From Microlunatus elymi (GTDB lineage: Bacteria; Actinomycetota; Actinomycetes; Propionibacteriales; Propionibacteriaceae), in assembly GCF_007362775.1 (NCBI RefSeq), contig NZ_CP041692.1, positions 186,001 through 250,000 of the forward strand: a DNA stretch of 64,000 bases. The letters are read 5' to 3'. Positions 6,793-15,768 of this stretch are shown here, in pieces (positions within the stretch are counted from its first letter, which is position 1; every line of letters begins with the position of its first letter). Both the position numbers and the translations under genes were made by a program. The notes beneath the pieces are model-generated. The model worked only from the letters and a program-made list of their open reading frames with translations, was not told the DNA's origin and did not search any database.

Positions 6793-9561
6793 TCAGACGG
6801 TTGCGGGCGCGAGTCGGTGATCTTCACTGCCGATCGGCGCCAGCCGCAGCTGCAGGTAACTGCTCGGCAGCAGCGACGCCATCCGTTCCGGATCGGCGGT
6901 GGACAGCACCAGACCCCGACCGCTGGTCCGGCAGTCGTTGATCAACTCCGACAAGGCGCCGACCGGGGCGCCGTGCTCCAGCCGTTCGACGTGGTCGACC
7001 ATGATCACCTTCGCCCGGTGATCACGCGACGCACTGATCGCGGCGACCTGGTCGTCGACCGCGGCCAGGTCGACCAACCGGACTCGGCGGCGTACGGCTC
7101 CGGCTTGTTGCGGCAGTACCGAACCGACGGCTTTCAGCTTGCCCGTGGTCGGTCGCATGCGTCCGGACAAGGTCCACAGCAGGCTGGACCGGGCCTCGGC
7201 GTCCTCACCGCCGACCACCAGCACCTGGCCGGGCAGCAGCTCCATGTCGGTCCGATCGAAGATCAACTTCTCGCCGCCGCGCTGCTGGGTGCGGACGGTC
7301 AATCCCTCGGCGCTGATCAGCGCCCGACTGTCCGGTTGCGGCCAGTCGCGCAGCTCGATTAGGCGGGCCAGACCGGCCCCCTCCACGTCGAACGACGGCA
7401 GTCGCTTGTCGATCCATTTCGGTAGCTTCCAGGCGCTCTTTCCCAACAGGGCAAGGACTGCCGGCACCAACGTCATCCGGACGATGAAGGCGTCGACGAA
7501 GACACCGGTGGCCAGCCCGACCGCGATCGACTTGATGGTGGAGTCACCCTCGGGGATGAATGCGGCGAACACCGAGAACATGATCACCGCGGCCGCGGTC
7601 ACCACCCGAGCGGAACTGATGAAGCCGGTCCGGATCGCTCGCTGCGCATCACCTCCGTGTACGTAGTCCTCCCGGATCCGGGAGACCAGGAACACCTCGT
7701 AGTCCATCGCCAGCCCGAACAGGATGCCCATCAGCACGATCGGCAGGAAGCTCAGCACCGGGCCCTGGCTGTCCACGTTGAGAAGATCGGACAGGAAGCC
7801 GTGCTGGAAGACCAGGGTGACCACGCCGAACGATGCGCCGACGCTGAGCAGGTAGCCGACCGCCGCCTTCAACGGCACCGCGATCGAGCGGAACACCATC
7901 ATCAGCAACACCAGCGACAGCCCGACGACGAGAATCCCGAACGGGAGCAGGGCATCGCCGAGCTTGTCCGACACGTCGATCGCGATCGCGGTACTGCCGG
8001 TGACGGCGATCGCCGTGCCGTGCTCCCGCTCGAATCCGGGAGCAAGATCACGAATCCGCTGGACGAGTTGCTTGGTCTGTTCGGAGTCGCCGGCCGAGCT
8101 CGGTACGACCTGGACGATGCCGGTGTCCGCGTTCTGGTTCGGTGTCGCCAGCGGCACGCTCGCCACCCCGGGCAGGTCCTCGATCTCGGACTTGAGGTCG
8201 TCCATCACGCCGAGCGGATCGCTGGAGGTGACGATGTTCGCGGTGACGATCAGCGGCGCGTTGTAGCCCGGCCCGAAGTACTTGCCGATCAGATCGAAGG
8301 TGACCCGGGCCGGTGAACCGGCCGCAGCACTTCCGTTGTCCGGAAGGGCGAGCTCGAGCCCACGGGCCGGCAGAGCCAGCGCACCCAACCCGCCGACGAT
8401 CACCACCACGGTCAGGATCGGGATCTTGGTCGCCACCTTCACCCAGCCCGCGAAGAAGCGCTGAGCGCCCCGCAGCTCGGGCACCCGAGCACCGTCCGAC
8501 GCCTTGCTCAGAGCGCTCTGCTTGCGTTCCTTGCGGCTGGGCTTGGGGCGCAGGCGGTCGCCGGCCAGGCCGAGCATGGCGGGCAACAGGGTGAGGGCGA
8601 TGGCCACGGCGATGGCGACGCCGATGGCGGCGGCGACACCCATCGTGGTCAGGAACGGGATACCCGCCACCCCGAGGCCGGCCAGCGCAATCATCACGGT
8701 CAGGCCGGCGAAGACGACGGCCGAGCCGGCGGTGGCGACCGAGCGGGCGGCCGACTCCTCGGCGTCCATCCCGTCGCGAAGTTGATCACGGTGCCGGGAG
8801 ATGATGAACAGCGCGTAGTCGATGCCGACCGCCAGGCCGAGCATCAGGGCCAGCATCGGCGTGGACGAGTTGATGGTGGCGACCCCCGTCGCCGCCATGA
8901 TCCCGGCCATCGTGATGATCACCCCGAGAATCGCGTTCAGCAACGGCATTCCCGCCGCGACGAACGAGCCGAGGGTGATCATCAGCACCACCAGCGCGAC
9001 CACCACGCCGACCACCTCGGTGATGCTGATGGAGACCGAATCCATGCTGTAGGCGTCTCCGCCGGCAGAGGCCTGGGAGCCGGGCACGGCATCCTGCAGC
9101 TGCTCGGTGATCTTGCTGACCTGCTCGGTGGTGGCGTCGGTGACGTCGGCCCGTTCGCCGTCGAACTGGACGGTGATCAGCGCCGCCTGGCCGTTGTCGG
9201 AGATCGCGTCGGCGACCTGCTTGGAATACGGCGAGGACACGGCCTGGACCTGATCGAGCTTCTCGAACTTGTCGATCGCGACGTTGATCGCCTGCTTGAC
9301 CTCGCTGTCGCGGACGGTCTCACCGTCCGGCGCGACCATGATCACCTGCGCCGAGGTGCCGCTGACCTGCGGGAAGGTTCGCTGCAGTTGGGTCAGTGCC
9401 TGTTGCGACGACGTGCCCGGCAGCGAGAACGAGTTGTCGAAGGACTTCCCCAGGCCGAGCGCGGCCAATCCGGCGACGACGAGCACCGCCAGCCAGATCC
9501 CGAGCACCCGAAGCCGATGCCGGTAGGCCATTCGGCCGAGTCCGTAGAGAAAAGTCGACAC
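6793..9561 (-). CDS. MMPL/RND transporter fused to a degenerate ABC-ATPase-like domain
   Basis: A 922-residue inner-membrane transporter. Residues 1 to about 710 form an MMPL (RND superfamily) protein with two six-helix bundles and two extracytoplasmic loops; motifs such as GLAVGIDYALFIISRHRDQ and GLAMDYEVFLVSRIRED mark the fourth and tenth helices with the proton-relay Asp-Tyr. After a linker, residues about 745-910 resemble an ABC ATPase (ISAEGLTVRTQQRG, then GRMRPTTGKLKAVG), but the Walker A position reads GGEDAEARSSLL with no Gly-Lys-Ser. GTG at 9561 is chosen because GGAGG precedes it; a TTG at 9585 is the alternative. It is divergent from a TetR gene, with two operators between. Confidence 0.9.
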   Translation of the reverse strand: MSTFLYGLGRMAYRHRLRVLGIWLAVLVVAGLAALGLGKSFDNSFSLPGTSSQQALTQLQRTFPQVSGTSAQVIMVAPDGETVRDSEVKQAINVAIDKFEKLDQVQAVSSPYSKQVADAISDNGQAALITVQFDGERADVTDATTEQVSKITEQLQDAVPGSQASAGGDAYSMDSVSISITEVVGVVVALVVLMITLGSFVAAGMPLLNAILGVIITMAGIMAATGVATINSSTPMLALMLGLAVGIDYALFIISRHRDQLRDGMDAEESAARSVATAGSAVVFAGLTVMIALAGLGVAGIPFLTTMGVAAAIGVAIAVAIALTLLPAMLGLAGDRLRPKPSRKERKQSALSKASDGARVPELRGAQRFFAGWVKVATKIPILTVVVIVGGLGALALPARGLELALPDNGSAAAGSPARVTFDLIGKYFGPGYNAPLIVTANIVTSSDPLGVMDDLKSEIEDLPGVASVPLATPNQNADTGIVQVVPSSAGDSEQTKQLVQRIRDLAPGFEREHGTAIAVTGSTAIAIDVSDKLGDALLPFGILVVGLSLVLLMMVFRSIAVPLKAAVGYLLSVGASFGVVTLVFQHGFLSDLLNVDSQGPVLSFLPIVLMGILFGLAMDYEVFLVSRIREDYVHGGDAQRAIRTGFISSARVVTAAAVIMFSVFAAFIPEGDSTIKSIAVGLATGVFVDAFIVRMTLVPAVLALLGKSAWKLPKWIDKRLPSFDVEGAGLARLIELRDWPQPDSRALISAEGLTVRTQQRGGEKLIFDRTDMELLPGQVLVVGGEDAEARSSLLWTLSGRMRPTTGKLKAVGSVLPQQAGAVRRRVRLVDLAAVDDQVAAISASRDHRAKVIMVDHVERLEHGAPVGALSELINDCRTSGRGLVLSTADPERMASLLPSSYLQLRLAPIGSEDHRLAPATV

Positions 9562-9641
9562 GGAGCCTCCATGGCGCTTGGACAACGTACGCGATGGCGA
9601 CCCGGCGCTGGATCACGCAACGATGGGATTCAGGAACGATT

Positions 9642-9677
9642 GGATACAGTACTGTATCCGGATACAGAACTGTATCC
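9642..9677. promoter_or_regulatory. Tandem palindromic operators, probable TetR sites
   Basis: Two abutting 18-bp palindromes, GGATACAGTACTGTATCC (perfect, 9642-9659) and GGATACAGAACTGTATCC (one centre mismatch, 9660-9677), lie between the divergent MMPL and TetR genes. This is the usual size and place for a TetR-family operator, so the neighbouring regulator at 9781 probably controls itself and the MMPL-YhgE operon. Confidence 0.8.
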
Positions 9678-9780
9678 GCGCTGATGCGACCTGCGCCACA
9701 GTCGATCCGACCGGCACAGCTGACGACAGCCCCGCACCACAGATGGCCCTCAGGCTAGGTTTGGGGCGAGGGGTGAATCG

Positions 9781-10461
9781 ATGACCAGCAGTACGGCGGC
9801 GCAGGCCGCCTCGGTGAGCGCACCGTCCGCGCGGCGTACCCAGACCCGCGAGCGGCTGATCAATGCGGCCGTCGGCGTCTTCGCCGAACGCGGCATCATC
9901 GGTGCCAGCGTGGAGGAGATCAGCGACCGAGCGGGCTTCACCCGGGGCGCCTTCTACTCCAACTTCGCCGACAAGGACGCGCTGGTGCTGGCCATCGTTC
10001 AGCACGACGCCGAGCGGGATCTGCAAGCCGTGCAGGACATCTCGGAGGCGCTGATGAACAACGCCGAGCTCGCCGCCAGTGCGCCGGAATCCTTGATCAA
10101 CATCGCCCTGACCCGGTTGTTCGGCGACGCCGCTCACGACCGGGACGCGATGCTGGCGCGGCACGAGATGAAGCTGTATGCGATCCGCCGGCCCGCGCTG
10201 CGGACGGCCTATCGCAGCTACCTGGACGAGTTGTACGGACGGATCGGCGGACTGGTCGACCGGGCGATGACGGCGATCGGGATCGAGTTCACTGTCGACT
10301 ACCAGGTCGCCATCCCGATGCTGCACGCCTGTTCGGACCACATCGAGATGGGTGCACTGCTGGCCGACGCACCGGCCGACACCGCGCCGATGGAGGCGCT
10401 GATCAAGGCCATCAGCCGACCCGTCGGCGGTTGCTCCGAAGGCGGCCAACACACGTCCTAA
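9781..10461 (+). CDS. TetR/AcrR family transcriptional regulator
   Basis: A 226-residue TetR-type repressor. The N-terminal helix-turn-helix at about residues 20-65 ([17 protein letters not shown], then [17 protein letters not shown]) is canonical, and the C-terminal ligand domain is not diagnostic. It is divergent from the MMPL-YhgE operon, and the two 18-bp palindromes at 9642-9677 lie between them, so self-regulation and control of that operon is the likely role. The inducer is unknown. The ATG at 9781 has only a weak upstream AGGGG. Confidence 0.92.
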   Translation: MTSSTAAQAASVSAPSARRTQTRERLINAAVGVFAERGIIGASVEEISDRAGFTRGAFYSNFADKDALVLAIVQHDAERDLQAVQDISEALMNNAELAASAPESLINIALTRLFGDAAHDRDAMLARHEMKLYAIRRPALRTAYRSYLDELYGRIGGLVDRAMTAIGIEFTVDYQVAIPMLHACSDHIEMGALLADAPADTAPMEALIKAISRPVGGCSEGGQHTS

Positions 10462-10546
10462 CGCCGGATTGCGGCTCCGGTCGGGCAAGATGGGCCCCAG
10501 CACTTCGCCGGTGATGGGCGTTCCGGGTTTCGACAACGGGAGTCAG

Positions 10547-11251
10547 ATGTCAGACATGCACGTGCTGGTCGTCGATGACGACCAGGCGGTGAGGGATTCG
10601 CTGCGCCGGTCGCTGGCCTACAACGGCTATCAGGTGAGCACGGCCGGCGACGGTCTGGAGGCGCTGGCCCGGCTGGGCGCGGTCCGTCCGGACGCGGTGA
10701 TCATGGACGTGATGATGCCGAAACTGGACGGCCTGGAGGCCACCCGGATGCTGCGGTCGGCGGGCAACGACGTACCCATCCTGGTGCTCACCGCACGCGA
10801 CGCCGTCGGCGATCGGGTGGACGGGCTGGACGCCGGCGCCGACGACTACATGGTCAAGCCGTTCGCTCTGGACGAGTTGCTGGCCCGGCTGCGGGCGCTG
10901 GTCCGGCGGGCCGGCACCGTCGCGGACTCGGCCGATCCGTCCACCCACAGCATCAGCTTCAGTGATCTGGCGCTCAACACCCACACCCGCGAGGTGATCC
11001 GGGGCGGCCGTTCGATCACGCTGACCCGAACCGAATTCGCCCTGCTCGAGGCGTTCATGGACCATCCGCGCCGGGTGCTGGAGCGGTCCTGGCTGCTGAA
11101 CGAGGTCTGGGGTTTCGACTTCCCCACCACGGCGAACTCGCTCGAGGTCTACATCGGCTACCTGCGCCGCAAGACCGAGGCCGAAGGCGAGCCGCGACTG
11201 ATCCACACCGTACGCGGCGTGGGTTACGTGCTCCGCGAGACGCCCCCGTGA
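10547..11251 (+). CDS. mprA: Response regulator, MprA type
   Basis: A 234-residue OmpR-family response regulator. The receiver domain has the acidic pair DDD near the N-terminus, phospho-acceptor D54 in [12 protein letters not shown], and [15 protein letters not shown]. The C-terminal winged helix ends [20 protein letters not shown] and [18 protein letters not shown]. The whole chain matches, from memory, mycobacterial MprA closely. In mycobacteria MprA controls envelope-stress genes, including sigma factors. The ATG at 10547 follows GGGAG. The sensor kinase gene starts 20 bases downstream, so the two are one operon. Confidence 0.93.
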   Translation: MSDMHVLVVDDDQAVRDSLRRSLAYNGYQVSTAGDGLEALARLGAVRPDAVIMDVMMPKLDGLEATRMLRSAGNDVPILVLTARDAVGDRVDGLDAGADDYMVKPFALDELLARLRALVRRAGTVADSADPSTHSISFSDLALNTHTREVIRGGRSITLTRTEFALLEAFMDHPRRVLERSWLLNEVWGFDFPTTANSLEVYIGYLRRKTEAEGEPRLIHTVRGVGYVLRETPP

Positions 11252-11271
11252 TCTGTGGATCGTGATCCGCA

Positions 11272-12852
11272 GTGGCCGATCAACCGCACGACGACAACCC
11301 ACCCGGCAACCATGATCAACAGGCAGTTGATGATGAGCTGACACCGGCCGATGATCATGATCAACGAGATGTTGATCATGACGACGACTGGGGGCCTCCG
11401 GAGCCTCGGGTGCTGCGGATCCGTGGCACCCAGCTGGTCATCCCGGGGTCGTTGATCCTTCGCTTCCGCGGGTTCCTGCGTACGTTCTCGCTGCAGACCC
11501 GGGTCACCGTGCTGACCGCGGTCGCCGTGGCGATGGCGGTTGCGGTCACCGGCGCGGCGGCGTACCTGACCACCCGAGTGGCGCTCTACCAGCAGCTCGA
11601 CTCCCAGCTGCTGGACCTGGCCACCACGGTGGCGACGCCGATCGGCGACGACCCGCAGGATCTCGGCAACGTCAACGCAACCGCCTTGCAGGCGGCCACC
11701 GTGAGCGCGGCGCTGGTCCGGGCCAACGGGCAGATCTATCAACTGCCACAGGCGCAGGTGGACCTCAGACCGGGCGCGCCCGAGTTGGCCGTGGCCCGGC
11801 TGGGCAGCAGCCGTTCGGTGCGGACCGCGTTGGCCTCCAACGGCGAGCCGTATCGTGTGGTCGCGGTGCCGGTGCCCAATTCTGATCTTGCTCTGGTGCT
11901 CGGCCGGCCGCTGCGGCAGACGAACTTGATCTTGAGTTCGCTCTGGCTGGTGTTGGTGATCTTCGGTGCCGCCGGGGTGGTCTGGGCAGCGATTGCGGGC
12001 TCGGCGGTGGCCAGATCCGGCCTGCGTCCGGTCCGGCGACTTACTGCGGCCGCCGAGCACGTGGCCGACACCGATGATCTTGCTCCGATCGCGGTCACCG
12101 GGAACGACGAGCTGTCCCGGCTGGCCGACTCGTTCAACCAGATGCTGCGTTCGCTGGCCCAGTCCCGGGAACGGCAGAAGCAGCTGATCGCCGACACCGG
12201 GCACGAGCTGCGGACGCCGTTGACCAGTCTGCGGACCAACATCGAGCTGCTGGTGGCCGACGAGAAGCAGGGCAACCTGCCGCCTGCTGCGCGGGACGAG
12301 ATCCTCGGCGACGTGTCGGCCCAGCTCGCCGAATTCACCAGCCTGATCGGCGATCTGGTGCAGCTGGCCCGAGATGATCAGGTCACCCCGGCGCCGGAGC
12401 CGATCGACTTCCGCAACGTGGTGAATGCCGCCCTGGAACGCGCCCGGCGGCGCGGTCCGGGGCTGCACTTCGACGTCGAGCTCAACCCGTTCTATGTGGT
12501 CGGCGAGGCGGACACACTGGAGCGGGCGATCACCAACCTGCTGGACAACGCGGTCAAGTGGAGCCCGCCGGGCGGCACCATCCGGGTGCAGTTGGAGGGC
12601 GATCGGCTGCGGGTAGCCGACGAGGGCCCGGGCATCGCCGAGAAGGATCTGCCGTACATCTTCGACCGGTTCTATCGGGCGGATACCTCCCGCAACACTC
12701 CCGGCACCGGGCTCGGGTTGTCGATCGTGGCGCAGACGGTGGCCCGGCACGGCGGCACCGTGCAGGTCGCCCGGTCCGCGCAGGGTGGCGCCGAATTCAC
12801 CGTACGACTCCCCGGCTCGACCACCTTCGAGGGCCTGAACCTCCCCCACTGA
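11272..12852 (+). CDS. mprB: Sensor histidine kinase, MprB type, with His/Asp-rich N-terminus
   Basis: A 526-residue membrane histidine kinase, the partner of the preceding MprA-type regulator. It has membrane helices at about 78-99 and 224-248 with an extracytoplasmic sensor between, then a HAMP linker, the phospho-acceptor H311 in DTGHELRTPLTSLRTN, and an ATPase domain with NLLDNAVKWSPPGG, DEGPGI and GTGLGLSIV. The first 45 or so residues are unusual: a cytoplasmic Asp/His-rich stretch (DDHDQRDVDHDDD) not expected in MprB. It is encoded by a run of TGATCA-like words including a CATGATCAAC/GTTGATCATG inverted pair at 11356-11380. The GTG at 11272 is the only good start close to mprA; a later start would remove the odd tail. 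Confidence 0.92.
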   Translation: MADQPHDDNPPGNHDQQAVDDELTPADDHDQRDVDHDDDWGPPEPRVLRIRGTQLVIPGSLILRFRGFLRTFSLQTRVTVLTAVAVAMAVAVTGAAAYLTTRVALYQQLDSQLLDLATTVATPIGDDPQDLGNVNATALQAATVSAALVRANGQIYQLPQAQVDLRPGAPELAVARLGSSRSVRTALASNGEPYRVVAVPVPNSDLALVLGRPLRQTNLILSSLWLVLVIFGAAGVVWAAIAGSAVARSGLRPVRRLTAAAEHVADTDDLAPIAVTGNDELSRLADSFNQMLRSLAQSRERQKQLIADTGHELRTPLTSLRTNIELLVADEKQGNLPPAARDEILGDVSAQLAEFTSLIGDLVQLARDDQVTPAPEPIDFRNVVNAALERARRRGPGLHFDVELNPFYVVGEADTLERAITNLLDNAVKWSPPGGTIRVQLEGDRLRVADEGPGIAEKDLPYIFDRFYRADTSRNTPGTGLGLSIVAQTVARHGGTVQVARSAQGGAEFTVRLPGSTTFEGLNLPH

Positions 12853-12908
12853 GCCGACTTGTCAGTCGCTGGTGTGGCTATGACCAAACCACCGACTGAC
12901 AACTCGGC
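12853..12908. repeat. Palindromic repeat family A, copy 2
   Basis: A 56-bp element directly after the mprB stop, with arms GCCGACTTGTCAGTCG and CGACTGACAACTCGGC (one mismatch) and the centre GGTGTGGCTATGACCAAACC. It could act as the terminator hairpin of mprAB. Read from GAC it is open for 18 codons, like the gene-internal copies. Confidence 0.9.
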
Positions 12909-12922
12909 CATACTGCTCGGCA

Positions 12923-14590
12923 ATGCGCACGAATCTCAGGGTCGGCCTGGCCACCACTCAACTCACGCTTGGCGTCGTCGCCGTGCTGCTCACCGCGGCC
13001 GCCCTCATCTACACGACCGAACCCGACGAATCCGAGCGGGCCGGCAACCTGCTGCTCGGGACCGGGTTCGGGTTAGGGATCGGTCTGCTCATCGTTTGGG
13101 CGTACGCCCGGCGTAGGCCATGGCTACGCAGCGTACTGGCGATCATCTGCGCACTGCTGGCCGCGGGCGGGCTGGTCATGGCCACCCTGATGATCCGCAG
13201 TGCCCGGATCAACCCGGATGCCGCGATTCCGATCGGCGCGTTGGCAGCGGCCTCGGCCACGCTCGCGTGGGCGGTCATCGCGGTGGCCGCAGGTTGGGAG
13301 GGCCGATTCACGACCGCCATCGTCGAGACGGCAGAGGTGGAGGAGAACAGCGGCGACACCCTGGATCCGGGCCGGCGGCGCTTCGAGACCTTCGGCGTTG
13401 TGGTCGTGGTGGTCGCCGCGGTCACGCTGCTGACGGCGGTGGCCGTGGTTGCCGTGAAACCGATCATGTACGGCCTCAATCAGGTCCGCACCTCCTCGGG
13501 AACTGTCGCCGGCTCGGTCCGGCGATCGACTCTCGACGGAGGCGCCCGATGGAGCAGGACGATCGACGCCCGCGACGTCGTACCGACCGTGGCCGGGTTG
13601 GCGGCCGCAGTCGACGATGGCGTGATCATGATCGATCCGGCAACCGGCAAGACGCTGTGGAGCTACGGACTGCGCTCGGTACATCAGCCGCCGGCGATCT
13701 GGCCGGCGGACGCCGGGTCCAAGATCATCGTCAGCTGGGACGACGATCAGGTGGTCGACGGTCTCGATGGATACATCGCCCTGGATGCTCGAACCGGACG
13801 CAATGTCGGCAGCTGGCCCACCCGGTTCGACGGAGACGACCTGGCAAGCTCCGACCCGGCGCTGATCAGTCACCAGGTCGGCCTCGGTTCGGATTCGATC
13901 GTGGGGATGTCGGCGACCGGAGGCGAGTTGTGGCGCTACCGGCCGGGCCGGTGCATCGACATGGTCGCCGACGGGACGCCATCGATGATCCTCGTGCTGG
14001 ATCAGCGTTCCTGTGCCAACGGATCGAACACCCTCGTCGGCCTGGACCCGCGGAACGGCCGACAGCGCTGGCAGCAGCCCGCGCCCGCTCCCGATTCCGT
14101 CGACCTGACCGTCGCCGGTCTGCGACTCGAGTACGACGGATCGCAGTTGCGACGCCGATCATTGGAGACCGGCCGAATCCAATGGACTTCGCCGGCCGCA
14201 TCGCTGCACTGCCAACGCCGAACGGAACTGCTGGACAGTGCCGACGGCGTCAACTATCTGGCCGGTTGTCGCGCCGCGGGCGCGGACGCAATCGATGTGG
14301 TGCAGGGATACCGAGCCGCCGACGGTACGCCGACGTGGAAGACGGCATTGCCCTTCCCGATGGAGTCGCTGACGGCGGTCGACGACCGGCAGGTGCTGGC
14401 GATCACCTCCGGATCGGCGTGCCGGCTGCTGGTGGTCGGAGAGTCCGGCAGTCGGCCACTGTCGGCTTTCCAGTCGCGGGCCGATGCCAGCCGTTGTCGT
14501 GCGTCTTCGGTGATCCGGATGGGTGGGGCGTACTTCCTCAACCTGCAGACCGGCGACGAGGCGACCACCCGGCTGATCGCGCTCTCCTGA
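12923..14590 (+). CDS. Membrane-anchored PQQ-like beta-propeller protein
   Basis: A 555-residue protein with four N-terminal membrane helices (about 8-30, 42-60, 68-90 and 98-120), a fifth at about 155-178, and an extracytoplasmic part of about 370 residues. That part has beta-propeller blades of the PQQ-dehydrogenase type, for example VIMIDPATGKTLWSYG, YIALDARTGRNVGSW and LVGLDPRNGRQRWQQ. No enzyme residues are evident, so a scaffold or binding role is more likely than quinoprotein catalysis. It follows mprAB after repeat A2, and whether it belongs to that unit is unclear. Paired Cys in the propeller suggest disulfides. Confidence 0.8.
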   Translation: MRTNLRVGLATTQLTLGVVAVLLTAAALIYTTEPDESERAGNLLLGTGFGLGIGLLIVWAYARRRPWLRSVLAIICALLAAGGLVMATLMIRSARINPDAAIPIGALAAASATLAWAVIAVAAGWEGRFTTAIVETAEVEENSGDTLDPGRRRFETFGVVVVVVAAVTLLTAVAVVAVKPIMYGLNQVRTSSGTVAGSVRRSTLDGGARWSRTIDARDVVPTVAGLAAAVDDGVIMIDPATGKTLWSYGLRSVHQPPAIWPADAGSKIIVSWDDDQVVDGLDGYIALDARTGRNVGSWPTRFDGDDLASSDPALISHQVGLGSDSIVGMSATGGELWRYRPGRCIDMVADGTPSMILVLDQRSCANGSNTLVGLDPRNGRQRWQQPAPAPDSVDLTVAGLRLEYDGSQLRRRSLETGRIQWTSPAASLHCQRRTELLDSADGVNYLAGCRAAGADAIDVVQGYRAADGTPTWKTALPFPMESLTAVDDRQVLAITSGSACRLLVVGESGSRPLSAFQSRADASRCRASSVIRMGGAYFLNLQTGDEATTRLIALS

Positions 14591-14631
14591 GTGGCCGCTA
14601 CGACTTGGTGCTCTGCAGCGTGCCGGGTCAG

Positions 14632-15606
14632 TCAGGAACGGCCGCGGGTGGCGTACGGGGTGTGCGTCGGGAGCGTCATCCGGGGCGCTCGGCGCGGGCG
14701 ATGCAGGCCCATCAGTCCGAGCAGCGTCTGGACCCGGAAGCGGTGCCCGCGATAGGGCTCCAGCAACTCCTCGGCCGCGGCATCGTCGAGCACCTCAGCG
14801 GTCAGCGCCCAGCAGATGTCCTTGCCGACGTGATAGTCGCCGATGCTCCAGGCGTCCGGGTCGCCGTGGCTGCGCTGGCGTACCTCGGCCGACGTCCAGG
14901 GTCCGACGCCGGGCAGGCTGCGCAGGCCCCGATCCGCGTCGGCCGCCGGTCGAGTGACCAGCCGGTCGATCGCGGCAGCCCGACGGGCGGCGCTCACCAA
15001 CGTACGGCTGCGGTTGGACTCCAGGCCGAGCTGGAGAAACTGCCAACTCGGGATTGTCGCCCAGGCCCGCGGCGTCGGCGGCACTCTCATCCCGTACGCC
15101 GCCGAGGCCGGATCCTGCGCAGGTCCCGGCGCCGGTTCGCCGTAGCGGGTGACCAGTCGGCGGAAGGCGCCGTAAGCCTCCAGGCCGGTCACCTTCTGTT
15201 CGATGATCGACGGCGCCAGCGCCTCGAAGGCGAGTTCGGTCCGGCCGATCCGCAGCTGCGGATACCGTCGCGCGGCCTCGACCAACACCGGATGCCGCGG
15301 CCGGAAGCCGGTCGGATCATCCGCCTCGCCGAGCAGCGCCGGCAACTGTTCCAGCGCCCAGTCGGCGCCCTCGCCCCAGGCTCGCGCGTGCACGCCGCCG
15401 GCAGCCGGGTTGATCTTGATCAGGACCGGCCCCTGCGGTGTCAGCGAAGCGCGCAAACAGCCGTCGCCGATCCGGCGGTGGGTCGGATCGTGTGCGCCGC
15501 GCTGCAAGGAGCCGAAGACCATCCCCAACGCAACCGGGCGATCAAGCCTGAGGGTTCGTGACCGACTGCGCTGGAGCGGTCGAGGCAGCGGTTCGGCGAC
15601 GGTCAC
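14632..15606 (-). CDS. DNA-3-methyladenine glycosylase, AlkA/HhH type
   Basis: A 324-residue base-excision-repair glycosylase of the helix-hairpin-helix superfamily. The HhH-GPD motif reads LRSLPGVGPWTSAEVRQR, followed by DAWSIGDYHVGKD with the catalytic Asp. It removes alkylated bases from DNA. The start is taken as the GTG at 15606. The frame is open up to 15756, but that part is repeat C1 and cannot be native N-terminus. The Shine-Dalgarno is weak (GGACGGG), so the exact start is uncertain. An AlkB-type demethylase lies elsewhere at 44444-44995, giving two alkylation-repair genes in the window. Confidence 0.88.
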   Translation of the reverse strand: MTVAEPLPRPLQRSRSRTLRLDRPVALGMVFGSLQRGAHDPTHRRIGDGCLRASLTPQGPVLIKINPAAGGVHARAWGEGADWALEQLPALLGEADDPTGFRPRHPVLVEAARRYPQLRIGRTELAFEALAPSIIEQKVTGLEAYGAFRRLVTRYGEPAPGPAQDPASAAYGMRVPPTPRAWATIPSWQFLQLGLESNRSRTLVSAARRAAAIDRLVTRPAADADRGLRSLPGVGPWTSAEVRQRSHGDPDAWSIGDYHVGKDICWALTAEVLDDAAAEELLEPYRGHRFRVQTLLGLMGLHRPRRAPRMTLPTHTPYATRGRS

Positions 15607-15667
15607 GGTGCCATCATGCCCGTCCGGTCGCCGCAATCCCTGACCGCCATGGGCTACGCGGCTTGCG

Positions 15668-15746
15668 TTGACAAGAATCCTGCGCCAGTGAGCCCCGCCT
15701 CCGGCTGAGACGCCCGGTGAGTCCGACTGGTGCAGGATTCTTGTAA
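15668..15746. repeat. Palindromic repeat family C, copy 1 (79 bp)
   Basis: A 79-bp element with arms ACAAGAATCCTGCGCCAGTG and CTGGTGCAGGATTCTTGT, lying between the convergently placed ends of repeat-free genes (glycosylase start and helicase end, both minus strand). Copies of identical length occur at 47719-47797 and 62678-62756. Confidence 0.9.
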
Positions 15747-15768
15747 GACAGACCAACGCGTCAACGGG

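Noticed and set aside
9571-9585. TTG at 9585 as the MMPL start
   Set aside because: The GTG at 9561 is directly preceded by GGAGG, and the extra eight residues have no family similarity.
13120-15561. An 813-codon plus-strand frame
   Set aside because: It overlaps the beta-propeller protein in another frame and runs antisense through the glycosylase gene, so it is not a gene.
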